A stretch of DNA of 63,449 nucleotides from Paraglaciecola hydrolytica. Lineage in GTDB: Bacteria > Pseudomonadota > Gammaproteobacteria > Enterobacterales > Alteromonadaceae. The translations under genes and the position numbers were made by a program. The notes under the pieces are model-generated. The model was not told where the DNA came from, did not search any database, and worked only from the letters and a program-made list of their open reading frames with translations. The stretch is taken from contig NZ_LSNE01000006.1 of NCBI RefSeq assembly GCF_001565895.1, positions 325,744-389,192 of the forward strand, given 5' to 3'. Positions 46,495 to 55,557 of the stretch are shown in pieces; position 1 is the stretch's first letter, and each line of letters starts with the position of its first letter.

Positions 46495-48365
46495 TGATGC
46501 AACACAAATTAACCACTTCTATTAGCCTAATATTAACCGCCGTGGTGTTTTTTGCCTTGGTATTACTTAACAACCAATTGTTATCACCACTGCGCTTGGA
46601 TCTGACTGAAAATCAGGTGTATTCCTTATCTAAAGGTAGTAAACAGGTATTAGCCGACATTGATGAGCCGCTTAATCTGTACTTTTTCTTTTCAGACAAA
46701 GCCACAAAAAATATGACGGGTTTGCGTAATTACGCTAATCGTGTCGAGAGTTTGTTGACCGAATATCAAACTATCGCCAAGGGTAAACTCAATCTGCAGA
46801 TCATTGATCCCCAGCCATTCTCTGAGCAAGAAGATCAAGCAAATCAATATGGTTTAACCGGCGCCACGATAGGAGCTGCAGGTGAAGCCGTATACATGGG
46901 GCTCGCAGCCACCAATGCTATTGGCGAGCAAAAGGTGATAGCGTTTTTTGATCCTAAACAAGAAAGCTTTTTGGAATACGAGATCAGTAAGTTAATCCAT
47001 CAGCTGAGTAATACCAAGCCGGTTAAAGTTACTTTATTAAGCGACCTAAGTATTGCTGGTGGGCAAAATCCTATGACAGGTCAAGCTGATCCGGCTTGGA
47101 CTTTTTACACCCAGTTACAGCAGCTTTATCAAGTTGAACTGCTGGGTAGTGATATCTCAGCCTTACCAGAGGATACGGATTTATTGGTCTTAGTACACCC
47201 TAAAGAATTAAACGAAACACTGCTATACGCTATTGATCAATATGCCATGCAGGGCGGGAAGCTCTTAGTTTTTGTTGATCCTCACAATGAATCAGATCCT
47301 TTGGCGATGATGGCGGGTGCAATGGGCGCTAATGGCTCATCTTTAGAGCGTTTATTTAGTGCATGGGGCCTGAGCTTCGACAGCGAACATGTCTTGCTCG
47401 ATGCCATGGCGGGATTAGATATTCGCACCCAGGCGGGTGGTGTAACACGTCATTTTGGCTTTATTGGTCTAGGAGCAGAGCAACTTGATCGAGACGATAT
47501 TACCACGACTAATTTAGAAGTAATCAATGGGGCATCCTTTGGTACCTTTAGCAAACTAGCTGGTGCCAGCACGCAGTGGATGCCTTTGATGCACTCCACC
47601 GTTAACGCTGATCTTATGCCAGTCGAAAGTTATGCCATGACTCGCGACCCTGATGAATTGGCGCGCAAATATCAAAGTAAAAATCGTCAGTATGCCTTGG
47701 CAGGACGTTTAATGGGTAAAGCTAAATCTGCTTTTGAAAGCGCCGCCGAAGGTGAAAATGAGGCTGATTTCAAATCCTCAACATCAGCATTAAATGTGCT
47801 GGTGGTAGGCGATACGGACTTATTAGCCGATCGTTTTTGGGTACAACAAGCCAACTTCTTTGGTCAGACGATTTTTACACCTTTTGCCAATAATGGGGAT
47901 TTTGTCACTAACTCGGTAGAAAATCTCAGTGGCAGTGATGCCCTGATCAGTATTCGCAGCCGCGGTACTTTTGCTCGCCCGTTTATCAAAGTGGATGAAT
48001 TGACGGTTATCGCTGAACAGAAATTCCGTGAACAAGAGCAAATATTGCAACAGCAACTTGATGAGACTGAACAACAACTTATTCAACTGCAAAACCAGCA
48101 AGGTGAGGGCGCTGCTTTAGCGGTGTCACCGGAGCAACAGCAAGCTATTGATGCTTTTGTACAGAAAAAAATTCAGATCCGTAAAGCCTTACGAGAAGTA
48201 CGTCATCAATTAGATAAAGACATCGAGACGTTGGGTAGTTGGCTCAAATTTATTAACATTGCACTGGCACCGCTGGCTTTGGTTTTATTCTTGATGTTGT
48301 GCGGTGTATTGTTAAGAACCAAATCTAATCCTGCGCAGCGCGGTCTGACTAAGGAGGCCAAATGA
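46494..48365 (+). CDS. GldG-like ABC-associated extracytoplasmic protein
   Basis: 623 aa. An N-terminal transmembrane helix (about 9-27) is followed by the GldG/ABC-2 auxiliary domain (LDLTENQVYSLSKGSKQVLADIDEPLNLYFFFSD). A large soluble region has KPVKVTLLSDL and LVLVHPKELNETLLYAIDQYAMQGGKLLVFVDPH, then a coiled coil (about 505-590) and a C-terminal helix near 600. In gliding bacteria GldF and GldG form the membrane part with GldA. Here it is coupled to a DUF4340 gene by ATGA. Confidence 0.9.
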   Translation: MMQHKLTTSISLILTAVVFFALVLLNNQLLSPLRLDLTENQVYSLSKGSKQVLADIDEPLNLYFFFSDKATKNMTGLRNYANRVESLLTEYQTIAKGKLNLQIIDPQPFSEQEDQANQYGLTGATIGAAGEAVYMGLAATNAIGEQKVIAFFDPKQESFLEYEISKLIHQLSNTKPVKVTLLSDLSIAGGQNPMTGQADPAWTFYTQLQQLYQVELLGSDISALPEDTDLLVLVHPKELNETLLYAIDQYAMQGGKLLVFVDPHNESDPLAMMAGAMGANGSSLERLFSAWGLSFDSEHVLLDAMAGLDIRTQAGGVTRHFGFIGLGAEQLDRDDITTTNLEVINGASFGTFSKLAGASTQWMPLMHSTVNADLMPVESYAMTRDPDELARKYQSKNRQYALAGRLMGKAKSAFESAAEGENEADFKSSTSALNVLVVGDTDLLADRFWVQQANFFGQTIFTPFANNGDFVTNSVENLSGSDALISIRSRGTFARPFIKVDELTVIAEQKFREQEQILQQQLDETEQQLIQLQNQQGEGAALAVSPEQQQAIDAFVQKKIQIRKALREVRHQLDKDIETLGSWLKFINIALAPLALVLFLMLCGVLLRTKSNPAQRGLTKEAK

Positions 48366-49390
48366 ATAAACAGTTAGGCCTGTTAGTACTGATTGCGTTG
48401 CTGGCGGTAGGCGGAGGAGTGTGGTTAAGTCATCAGTCCGAGTCGAAAAGCAGTGAAGTGCAACTTATGTTTGTTGATGGCAGTAAAAAAGCCAGTAAGA
48501 TCACTGCAGTTAGTTTGCAAAACAGTCAAGGTAGTTTATTGCAAGCTGAGTTAATCGACGGTCAATGGATGGCTAAATTGGCTGAGTCTGGGGCGAGTTA
48601 TCCGTTGGATAAAACCGCCTTGGCCGATTTTATTCAGAGCCTAGTGCAAGCTAAACTGCAAGAAGCTAAGACTGCAAAAAAAGAGAATTATCATCACTTA
48701 GGCGTTGAAGCCATTGACGATGTAGATAGCCTTGCGACGTTGGTGTCAATCACGAGCAGTGATGCCGCTAAACCATGGCAAATATTGATTGGTAATAAGG
48801 TTAATACTGGGCAGGGAAGTTATGTACGTATGCCACAAGTTTCCCAAAGCTGGAAAGTGGATCAAACGATCAACTTGCCGAGTAGCAAGTTTGATTGGTT
48901 GAAAAGACCGATATTATCCATCAGTAAAGACGACATCGAGTCTATCAGTCGCAGTGATAACAAAGGTTGGAGCATAGTTACAGATGACGAAGCCGAATTT
49001 AAACTTAAGGCTATGCCTAAAGGGCGAGAGTTACGTTATCCAGGCGTTGTCACTGCACTTGTCAGTAGCATACTTGAACTCGATTTTGAGCAACTATTAG
49101 CTTTGGATGATGCACAATGGCAAAAGGCTAAAGTCATCAGCAAGTTAACGCTAAAAACCAAGGCAGATGAGGTTATTCAGTTGAAGGTTGCAAGCTTGGA
49201 TAACAGCTATTTTATCCAGTTTAGTTCAGAGCAACTTAATAACTATTGGTTAGATTGGACCTATCAAGTGAGCAGTTTTAACGCACAGCAGTTAACTAAA
49301 TCCCTTGAAGACTTTTTAGCTGAACTGCCTAAAGCAAGTGATGCAAAAGCTAGAGCAGATGAAATTGAGGAAGGGGATTCGCCCTTGTAG
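48362..49390 (+). CDS. DUF4340 domain protein of the ABC operon
   Basis: 342 aa with an N-terminal signal anchor (residues 4-22, LGLLVLIALLAVGGGVWL) and a soluble periplasmic domain of the DUF4340 type (repeated beta-rich units, e.g. KITAVSLQNSQGSLLQAELIDGQW and KWLKRPILSISKDDIESISRSD-like segments). It is the last gene of the four-gene operon, followed by a bidirectional terminator. DUF4340 proteins commonly accompany Gld-like transporters; biochemical role unknown. Confidence 0.87.
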   Translation: MNKQLGLLVLIALLAVGGGVWLSHQSESKSSEVQLMFVDGSKKASKITAVSLQNSQGSLLQAELIDGQWMAKLAESGASYPLDKTALADFIQSLVQAKLQEAKTAKKENYHHLGVEAIDDVDSLATLVSITSSDAAKPWQILIGNKVNTGQGSYVRMPQVSQSWKVDQTINLPSSKFDWLKRPILSISKDDIESISRSDNKGWSIVTDDEAEFKLKAMPKGRELRYPGVVTALVSSILELDFEQLLALDDAQWQKAKVISKLTLKTKADEVIQLKVASLDNSYFIQFSSEQLNNYWLDWTYQVSSFNAQQLTKSLEDFLAELPKASDAKARADEIEEGDSPL

Positions 49391-49425
49391 TTGCAACTTC
49401 TACTTGGTAATAAGTATGAAAATTT

Positions 49426-49451
49426 AAAACGTTGCCAAGGCAACGTTTTTT
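49426..49451. terminator. Bidirectional terminator after the DUF4340 gene
   Basis: AAAACGTTGCC pairs with GGCAACGTTTT around AA, with further T. It serves the convergent DUF4340 and DUF1415 genes and touches the stop codon of the latter. Confidence 0.9.
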
Positions 49452-49998
49452 ATGCCATCAACTTTCTCAAAGCGACGACACCTAATTGCCTCGCTTTAGC
49501 CATATTACGCTCTGGGATGGATTCAGGATCCGGATAATGGTTTAACACTCTGCTCAAGCTAGCTTCACGCAAAATATGAATAATCGGGTAGGGTGAGCGG
49601 TTGGTATAGTTAGCGGGATCGTTTACATCTTCGCCGTCAAAACAATAATCGGGGTGAAAACTAGCCAATTGATAGATACCACGATAACCACCACTTTCAA
49701 CTAAACTTGAGGCCAGTGATAGCCAATCTAAGTAGTCATCAAATTGCTGATAGTTCTGGGGATAAATGATTAAGGTAGTTTCAATATTAGGATCACCGTC
49801 AAGCAAGGCCAACTCGTCAATCAAATAGCTTAAAGAGTCAGCTTGTTGTTTATTAGAATCAAGGCAATAACGTATGGTTTGACGTTCAAATTCTTTTTTG
49901 GCAAAAGGGCAAAAGTTCAGACCAATTACGACCTTTTCGAGCCAGCTTTTTACTCGGCTTATCACTAGTTGCTCTGACTCATTTTGCACTTGCTGCAC
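49450..49998 (-). CDS. DUF1415 family protein
   Basis: 182 aa cytosolic protein with the family signature VKSWLEKVVIGLNFCPFAKKEF near residue 15, then LIIYPQNYQQFDDYLDWL, the FHPDYCFDGEDVNDPANYTNRSPYP core and MAKARQLG. The conserved cysteine and histidine may bind metal, but no activity is established. It lies 25 bases downstream of folD on the same strand, so probably co-transcribed. Confidence 0.93.
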   Translation of the reverse strand: MQQVQNESEQLVISRVKSWLEKVVIGLNFCPFAKKEFERQTIRYCLDSNKQQADSLSYLIDELALLDGDPNIETTLIIYPQNYQQFDDYLDWLSLASSLVESGGYRGIYQLASFHPDYCFDGEDVNDPANYTNRSPYPIIHILREASLSRVLNHYPDPESIPERNMAKARQLGVVALRKLMA

Positions 49999-50023
49999 AG
50001 CTTAGCTATCTCTTATGACGCTG

Positions 50024-50878
50024 TTATGAATGATACTTAACGTAGGCTTCCAGCGTATTTTCAATCAAGCTGGCAACGGTCATCGGACCAACACCACCAG
50101 GTACAGGTGTTATCCATCCGGCAATTTGCTCGGCTTCTCTGAATTCTACATCACCACCTAAGCTACCGTCACTCTGGCGATTAATACCTACATCAATAAC
50201 GATGGCGCCGGGTTTGATCCAGTTACCAGGAATAAAGGCGGCTTTACCCACAGCAACAACCAACAAGTCAGCGCGTTCAACATGAGCTTGCAGATCACGG
50301 GTAAATTTATGACAGCAGGTAACGGTACAACCGGCCAGTAACAACTCCATAAACATCGGACGACCAACGATATTTGAAGCGCCGACTACTACCGCATCTA
50401 AACCCTTAATCGGTCTTTTAGTTGACTCAATCAAGGTCATGATCCCTTTGGGCGTACAGGGCCTAAGCGCTGGGATACGCTGGGCTAGACGGCCAATATT
50501 ATAAGGGTGGAAACCGTCCACATCTTTGTGGGGATGAATACGTTCGAGTATTTGTTCTTTATCTAAACCTGCAGGCAAAGGTAATTGCACTAGGATGCCA
50601 TCAATTTCCGGATCATTATTGAGTTGGTCGATAATCGCGATTAATGCCTCTTGCGTCGTATTGCTTGGCAGATCAAAGGACTTTGATAAAAATCCAACCT
50701 CCTCACAGGCCTTACGTTTGTTGCTTACATATACATGGGAGGCTGCATCACTACCTACCAGCACTACGGCGAGTCCTGGCGGACGCTTACCTGCAGAAAC
50801 GATAGCATTAACCTGAGATGCAACATTTTGGCGAAGGTGTTTGGCGATAAGAACGCCGTCAATTTTTTGGGCAGGCAT
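50024..50878 (-). CDS. folD: Bifunctional methylenetetrahydrofolate dehydrogenase/cyclohydrolase
   Basis: 284 aa folate enzyme making 10-formyl-THF from methylene-THF. Motifs: [14 protein letters not shown] with its active lysine (near residue 56), [10 protein letters not shown] (near 98), [10 protein letters not shown] (NADP-binding, near 165) and the closing [18 protein letters not shown]. The ATG at 50878 is chosen because it begins MPAQKIDG like homologues; the frame to 50941 is an extension. Confidence 0.97.
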   Translation of the reverse strand: MPAQKIDGVLIAKHLRQNVASQVNAIVSAGKRPPGLAVVLVGSDAASHVYVSNKRKACEEVGFLSKSFDLPSNTTQEALIAIIDQLNNDPEIDGILVQLPLPAGLDKEQILERIHPHKDVDGFHPYNIGRLAQRIPALRPCTPKGIMTLIESTKRPIKGLDAVVVGASNIVGRPMFMELLLAGCTVTCCHKFTRDLQAHVERADLLVVAVGKAAFIPGNWIKPGAIVIDVGINRQSDGSLGGDVEFREAEQIAGWITPVPGGVGPMTVASLIENTLEAYVKYHS

Positions 50879-51279
50879 AATAGATAACAGAATTGGCTTA
50901 ATTATGCGGCTATTGTCACATAGGCTAATGTAATCAAGCAATTAACTTGCGTTAAAAAAGCCAAATGGCAGTGATTTTGAGTAGAATGTAAAAGCATAAG
51001 TAAAAACACATGATTTAACTAAAATTGGTTTTAGTCCCCAAAAAATGACCGATGGACTTATAACTACATCAAGCAATAACCTTGGTGTTTTTGTGTTCAG
51101 ACCCTTGGGTTTTAACGCTATTTAGTCATGCTAACGTCCTGTTTTGAGTTAAATTTCAGCAATGTGAACTAAAATTGAACACTTGGTTTTTTTTTATAAA
51201 AAAATATTTGACGAGGTTAGGGCAACTGGGTAACATGCGCCCCCTCGAAACGAGAGAGAATAATAGTTTCGATTTAAGT
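50879..51279. other. 400-bp intergenic region between folD and the tRNA operon
   Basis: AT-rich, no credible gene. It carries the divergent folD upstream region and the tRNA promoter at 51208-51236. Frames read on the minus strand from here into the tRNA genes are antisense artefacts. Confidence 0.6.
51208..51236 (+). promoter_or_regulatory. tRNA operon promoter with GC-rich discriminator
   Basis: TTGACG (51208-51213), a 17-base spacer and TAACAT (51231-51236), followed at once by GCGCCCCC. A GC-rich discriminator is typical of stable-RNA promoters under ppGpp (stringent) control. An AT-rich A/T-tract upstream (51187-51207) resembles an UP element. Confidence 0.8.
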
Positions 51280-51356
51280 CGGTGAGTAGCGCAGTTTGGT
51301 AGCGCACTTGGTTTGGGTCCAAGGGGTCGTAGGTTCAAATCCTATCTCACCGACCA
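51280..51356 (+). tRNA. tRNA-Pro (anticodon TGG)
   Basis: Cloverleaf with acceptor CGGTGAG/CTCACCG, anticodon arm CTTGG-loop-CCAAG giving TGG at 51314-51316, TpsiC arm with GGTTCAAAT, and encoded CCA. First gene of the four-tRNA operon. Confidence 0.97.
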
Positions 51357-51384
51357 CTTCTCTCAATGTTGCTAGATTCGTCAA

Positions 51385-51461
<77 letters not shown>

Positions 51462-51511
51462 AGCGATTCGGAAGGATTGATAAAGTTTTAGATATACTGC
51501 AGTAATATTGT

Positions 51512-51588
51512 GGTGGGCGTAGCTCAGTTGGTAGAGCCCCGGATTGTGATTCCGGTTGTCGTGGGTTCGAGCCCCATCGTCCACCCCA
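51512..51588 (+). tRNA. tRNA-His (anticodon GTG)
   Basis: The extra 5' G (-1) at 51512 faces the discriminator C, the tRNA-His identity element. Acceptor GTGGGCG/CGTCCAC, anticodon loop TTGTGAT, encoded CCA. Very close to E. coli hisR. Confidence 0.97.
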
Positions 51589-51591
51589 CTC

Positions 51592-51676
51592 GCGGAAGTG
51601 GTGAAATTGGTAGACACGCTGGATTTAGGTTCCAGTGCTTCGCAGCGTGAGAGTTCGAGTCTCTCCTTCCGCACCA
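51592..51676 (+). tRNA. tRNA-Leu (anticodon TAG)
   Basis: Class II tRNA with a long variable arm (TGCTTCGCAGCG). Acceptor GCGGAAG/CTTCCGC, anticodon stem CTGGA/TCCAG with TAG in the loop, encoded CCA. Only three bases separate it from tRNA-His. Last of the operon; no convincing terminator hairpin follows. Confidence 0.97.
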
Positions 51677-51734
51677 TCTGTAAAAATACTTCGTTTTTGT
51701 TTTAGCATCCCCAAGCATTAATTTTGTAAATTCA

Positions 51735-51764
51735 TTAGAACGAAATATAACATATCCCCATTTA
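51735..51764 (+). promoter_or_regulatory. Possible sigma-32 promoter of tig
   Basis: TTAGAA (51735-51740), a 15-base spacer and CCCCATTTA (51756-51764). The -10 matches the heat-shock consensus CCCCATNTA exactly; the -35 is weak (CTTGAA expected). Confidence 0.4.
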
Positions 51765-51788
51765 GCGCGGATTTTTTAAACTTTCGGC

Positions 51789-51817
51789 TCGACTTGCAAT
51801 AAACCTATCGCTATACT
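51789..51817 (+). promoter_or_regulatory. Sigma-70 promoter of tig
   Basis: TCGACT (51789-51794), a 17-base spacer and TATACT (51812-51817). Confidence 0.5.
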
Positions 51818-51981
51818 ACTGCGTCTTTTTTATCTGGCAATTTTTTGTAAAACAGTTAGGTCCGCATTTGTTTTAGTGAGAGCGGCAATTTGATCTTATT
51901 GTTGCTGCTAATGTCCGCCGATAAAAACCCACATTGTTAATAACACATGAGCGCGAATAAGCGCCAAATTGAGGTAGAAGA

Positions 51982-53292
51982 ATGCAAGTTTCCGTTGAGA
52001 CGACTACAGGTTTAGAGCGCCGTCTTACTATCACCGTACCTGCTGTGTCTATTGATACTGCAGTAAAATCACGCCTGCAGCAGTTAGCTAAAACCCAACG
52101 TATTAATGGTTTCCGTCCAGGTAAAGTGCCTGTCAACGTGATTCAAAAACGTTATGGCCAGGCAGTACGCCAAGAAATCGCCGGTGAAGCAATGCAACGT
52201 GGTTTTTATCAAGCCATCACTCAAGAAAAAATCACCCCAGCGGGTGCACCAAATTTTGAGTTAAAAACCGATGTAATGGGTAAAGACCTTGAGTTTGTGG
52301 CTTCTTTTGAGGTTTATCCTGAAGTTGAAGTCAAAGATCTTAACAAGATTAAAGTCGATAAAGCAGTAGTTGAAATCACTGACAAAGATCTTGATAACAT
52401 GATGGAAACTTTACGCAAGCAGCATGCTGGCTGGAAAGAAGTTAAACGTAAGTCTAAGAAAGATGACAAGTTAACCATGAACTTTGTTGGTACTATTGAC
52501 GGTGTCGAATTTGACGGCGGTAAAGCTGAAGATTTCGTATTGGAAATGGGTAAAGATCGCATGATCCCTGGTTTTGAAAAACCTCTAGTTGGTGCAAAAG
52601 CTGGCGACGAAGTGATTGTTGATGTTACTTTCCCAGAAGATTACCACGCTGAAAAACTTAAAGGCAAAGCTGCACAATTCACGGTTAATGTGACTAAAGT
52701 TGAAGCTTTAGATTTACCTAAAGTTGACGCTGATTTTGCTAAATTATTTGGTATTGAAGATGGCAGTATTGAATCTTTGAATAATGAAGTACGTAAAAAC
52801 ATGCAACGCGAACTTGACCAAACACTTAAAGCGGCGGTTAAAGAGCAAGTCATTAATGGTTTGTTAGCTAACAATACTATCGACTTGCCAAAAGCCTTAG
52901 TTGATCAAGAAGTGAATGCTTTGCGTGAACAAGCGAAACAACGTTTTGCTCAGCAGCAAGGTGGCAAAGTTGAAAACTTGCCTGAACTACCAGCTGATTT
53001 GTTTACTGAAAATGCACGTAAGCGTGTAACTATTGGTTTGTTGTTAGGTGAAGTTATCAAAACTAATGAGTTGAAAGTTGATAACGCAAAAGTAGAAGCT
53101 TTGATTGAAACGGCTGCTTCTGCCTATGAAGATCCACAAGAAGTTGTGGAATACTACAAATCTAATAAAGAGTTAATGCAACAAATGCAAAATGTTGCCA
53201 TGGAAGAACAAGCTGTTGAGCTCTTGTTAGCTCAGGCTAAAGTAAAAGAAGTGAAGAAAGCATTTGATGAGATCATGAACAAACAGGCTTAA
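51982..53292 (+). CDS. tig: Trigger factor
   Basis: Ribosome-bound chaperone and peptidyl-prolyl isomerase (436 aa). The ribosome-docking signature is [17 protein letters not shown] near residue 44, followed by an FKBP-type domain (about 155-245, with [23 protein letters not shown]) and the C-terminal substrate-cradling arms. GAGGTAGAAG precedes the ATG. Heads the tig-clpP-clpX-lon group. Confidence 0.98.
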   Translation: MQVSVETTTGLERRLTITVPAVSIDTAVKSRLQQLAKTQRINGFRPGKVPVNVIQKRYGQAVRQEIAGEAMQRGFYQAITQEKITPAGAPNFELKTDVMGKDLEFVASFEVYPEVEVKDLNKIKVDKAVVEITDKDLDNMMETLRKQHAGWKEVKRKSKKDDKLTMNFVGTIDGVEFDGGKAEDFVLEMGKDRMIPGFEKPLVGAKAGDEVIVDVTFPEDYHAEKLKGKAAQFTVNVTKVEALDLPKVDADFAKLFGIEDGSIESLNNEVRKNMQRELDQTLKAAVKEQVINGLLANNTIDLPKALVDQEVNALREQAKQRFAQQQGGKVENLPELPADLFTENARKRVTIGLLLGEVIKTNELKVDNAKVEALIETAASAYEDPQEVVEYYKSNKELMQQMQNVAMEEQAVELLLAQAKVKEVKKAFDEIMNKQA

Positions 53293-53334
53293 TTTGCCCA
53301 TTGTTAATTGACTTGTCTAGTCTGCAACTGCTTA

Positions 53335-53360
53335 AATGCTCGGTATCCCCGAGCATTTTT
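53335..53360 (+). terminator. Rho-independent terminator between tig and clpP
   Basis: AATGCTCGG pairs with CCGAGCATT around TATCC, followed by T. It partly uncouples tig from clpPX. Confidence 0.85.
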
Positions 53361-53381
53361 ATTTGTGAAGAATTCTAAAAT

Positions 53382-54026
53382 ATGATGATAACACCCGCTA
53401 GTCCCAGTAATGCCCTTGTCCCTATGGTAGTTGAGCAAACTGCTAAAGGTGAACGTTCGTACGATATCTATTCACGTTTATTAAAAGAAAACGTTATTTT
53501 TCTAGTTGGTCAAGTTGAAGATCACATGGCTAACCTGATTGTGGCGCAGTTATTGTTTCTAGAAGCTGAAAACCCTGAGAAAGATATCTTTTTATATATT
53601 AATTCTCCTGGTGGTTCTGTTACTGCTGGTATGGCGATTTACGACACCATGAATTTTATCAAGCCTGATGTGAGTACCGTATGTATTGGTCAAGCGGCAA
53701 GTATGGGGGCGTTTTTATTGTCTGCAGGCGCGAAAGGCAAACGTTATTGTTTACCTAACTCTCGTGTGATGATCCATCAACCATTAGGTGGTTTCCAAGG
53801 TCAAGCATCGGATTTTGAAATTCATGCTAAAGAAATCCTGTCTATCAAAGAGAAGATGAATCGCTTGATGGCTAAACATACTGGTCAGGATTACGAGAAA
53901 GTAGCCAAAGACACTGACCGTGACAATTTCTTGTCGGCTCAAGATGCCGTGGAATATGGTTTGGTCGATCAAGTATTATCAAGCCGTCCTGACAGCCAGC
54001 AGGCTGGTAAAAAGTCAGATAAGTAA
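53382..54026 (+). CDS. clpP: ATP-dependent Clp protease proteolytic subunit
   Basis: 214 aa serine protease forming a tetradecameric chamber. Catalytic serine in [11 protein letters not shown], histidine in [10 protein letters not shown], aspartate in the VEYGLVD-preceding DTDRDNF region. A short N-terminal propeptide precedes [21 protein letters not shown]. Works with ClpX, encoded next. Confidence 0.98.
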   Translation: MMITPASPSNALVPMVVEQTAKGERSYDIYSRLLKENVIFLVGQVEDHMANLIVAQLLFLEAENPEKDIFLYINSPGGSVTAGMAIYDTMNFIKPDVSTVCIGQAASMGAFLLSAGAKGKRYCLPNSRVMIHQPLGGFQGQASDFEIHAKEILSIKEKMNRLMAKHTGQDYEKVAKDTDRDNFLSAQDAVEYGLVDQVLSSRPDSQQAGKKSDK

Positions 54027-54124
54027 ATAGTATTCTTGATATCAATCTACAATTGAATCAGTCAATCATGCTGGAGTGTGATTAGTCAGTTGATAGTTTG
54101 TCTCAAAATAGGAAAAGACAACAA

Positions 54125-55402
54125 ATGAGTGACAAAAAAAGCGGAACTGGTGATAGCAAACTTTTGTATTGTTCGTTTTGTGGTAAAAGCCAACATGAAG
54201 TCAGAAAGCTGATCGCAGGTCCTTCGGTATTTATTTGCGATGAATGTGTTGATCTATGCAACGACATTATCCGTGAAGAAATCAAAGAAATAGCGCCGAA
54301 GAAAAAGAAAGACCATTTACCGACACCAAAAGAAATTCATAAACACTTAGATGATTATGTTATCGGTCAAGAACACGCTAAAAAAGTGTTGGCCGTGGCG
54401 GTATACAACCATTACAAACGTTTGCGTAATGGTGATGTACATGAAGGTGTTGAGTTAGGTAAAAGTAACATATTGTTAATTGGCCCTACTGGTAGTGGTA
54501 AAACATTATTGGCCGAGACCTTAGCTCGTTTGCTTGATGTACCTTTCACTATGGCCGATGCCACCACCTTAACCGAAGCCGGTTATGTGGGTGAAGACGT
54601 TGAAAACATTATTCAGAAGCTATTACAAAAATGCGACTATGACGTTGAAAAAGCGCAGCGTGGCATAGTCTATATTGATGAAATCGACAAAATCTCTCGT
54701 AAGTCTGACAATCCGTCGATTACCCGCGATGTATCTGGTGAAGGTGTGCAACAAGCCCTGTTGAAGTTGATAGAAGGTACTATTGCGTCTGTCCCCCCTC
54801 AAGGTGGCCGTAAGCACCCCCAACAGGAGTTTTTACAGGTTGATACCTCTAAGATCTTATTTATCTGTGGTGGTGCGTTTGCGGGCTTAGATAAAGTGAT
54901 TGCACAACGTGCCCACACAGGTACGGGTATTGGGTTTGGTTCTGAAATCAAAGATAGCAAAAACAAAGCACAAGAAGGCGAACTGTTCAAAAAGGTTGAG
55001 CCAGAAGACTTGGTTAAATATGGTTTGATCCCTGAATTTATCGGGCGTTTACCTGTATTGACCAGCTTAGAAGAACTGAGCGAAGACGCTTTAATTCAGA
55101 TCTTAAAAGAGCCTAAAAACGCGCTAACTAAACAATACTCAGCTTTATTTGGTATGGAAAATACTGAATTGGAATTCAGAGACGATGCACTGCAAGCGAT
55201 AGCTAAAAAGGCGATGAAACGCAAAACGGGTGCTCGTGGTCTGCGCTCTATTGTTGAAGCAGTATTGTTAGATACTATGTACGACTTACCTTCAATGACT
55301 AATGTCAGTAAAGTGGTCGTAGATGAAGCAGTTATTCGCGGTGAATCAAAACCTATTTTGATTTACGACAATAGTGCAGACAAAAAAGTCGCTTCAGAAT
55401 AA
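54125..55402 (+). CDS. clpX: ClpXP ATPase specificity subunit
   Basis: AAA+ unfoldase (425 aa). N-terminal zinc domain with [10 protein letters not shown] and CDECVDLC, Walker A GPTGSGKT (near residue 118), Walker B YIDEIDKI, pore loop GYVGEDVE, and a ClpP-binding IGF loop (GIGFGSE). The ATG at 54125 gives MSDKKSG, like E. coli MTDKRKD. The longer frame from 54098 adds nine residues. Confidence 0.98.
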   Translation: MSDKKSGTGDSKLLYCSFCGKSQHEVRKLIAGPSVFICDECVDLCNDIIREEIKEIAPKKKKDHLPTPKEIHKHLDDYVIGQEHAKKVLAVAVYNHYKRLRNGDVHEGVELGKSNILLIGPTGSGKTLLAETLARLLDVPFTMADATTLTEAGYVGEDVENIIQKLLQKCDYDVEKAQRGIVYIDEIDKISRKSDNPSITRDVSGEGVQQALLKLIEGTIASVPPQGGRKHPQQEFLQVDTSKILFICGGAFAGLDKVIAQRAHTGTGIGFGSEIKDSKNKAQEGELFKKVEPEDLVKYGLIPEFIGRLPVLTSLEELSEDALIQILKEPKNALTKQYSALFGMENTELEFRDDALQAIAKKAMKRKTGARGLRSIVEAVLLDTMYDLPSMTNVSKVVVDEAVIRGESKPILIYDNSADKKVASE

Positions 55403-55422
55403 GTAAATTAAAACGAATGTTC

Positions 55423-55447
55423 AAAGGTCCCATCTGGGACCTTTTTT
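55423..55447 (+). terminator. Rho-independent terminator after clpX
   Basis: AAAGGTCCC pairs with GGGACCTTT around ATCT, followed by T. It separates clpX from lon. Confidence 0.9.
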
Positions 55448-55486
55448 ATTATTTTACAATTAGTCTTGAATGTTTTAGGTTTTTTG

Positions 55487-55515
55487 TTTGAACTTTATCT
55501 GCCTATCCCCATATA
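55487..55515 (+). promoter_or_regulatory. Sigma-32 heat-shock promoter of lon
   Basis: TTTGAA (55487-55492), a 14-base spacer and CCCCATATA (55507-55515). The -10 is an exact heat-shock consensus match and lon is a classic sigma-32 gene. Confidence 0.75.
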
Positions 55516-55557
55516 GTCTGAATATTCCTGTAATTATTAATTAGGACGAGATCCAAT

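Larger units (their letters stand above)
51677..51981. other. 305-bp region between tRNA-Leu and tig
   Basis: No gene seen. Contains a possible sigma-32 promoter (51735-51764) and a sigma-70 promoter (51789-51817), both reading into tig. Confidence 0.55.
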
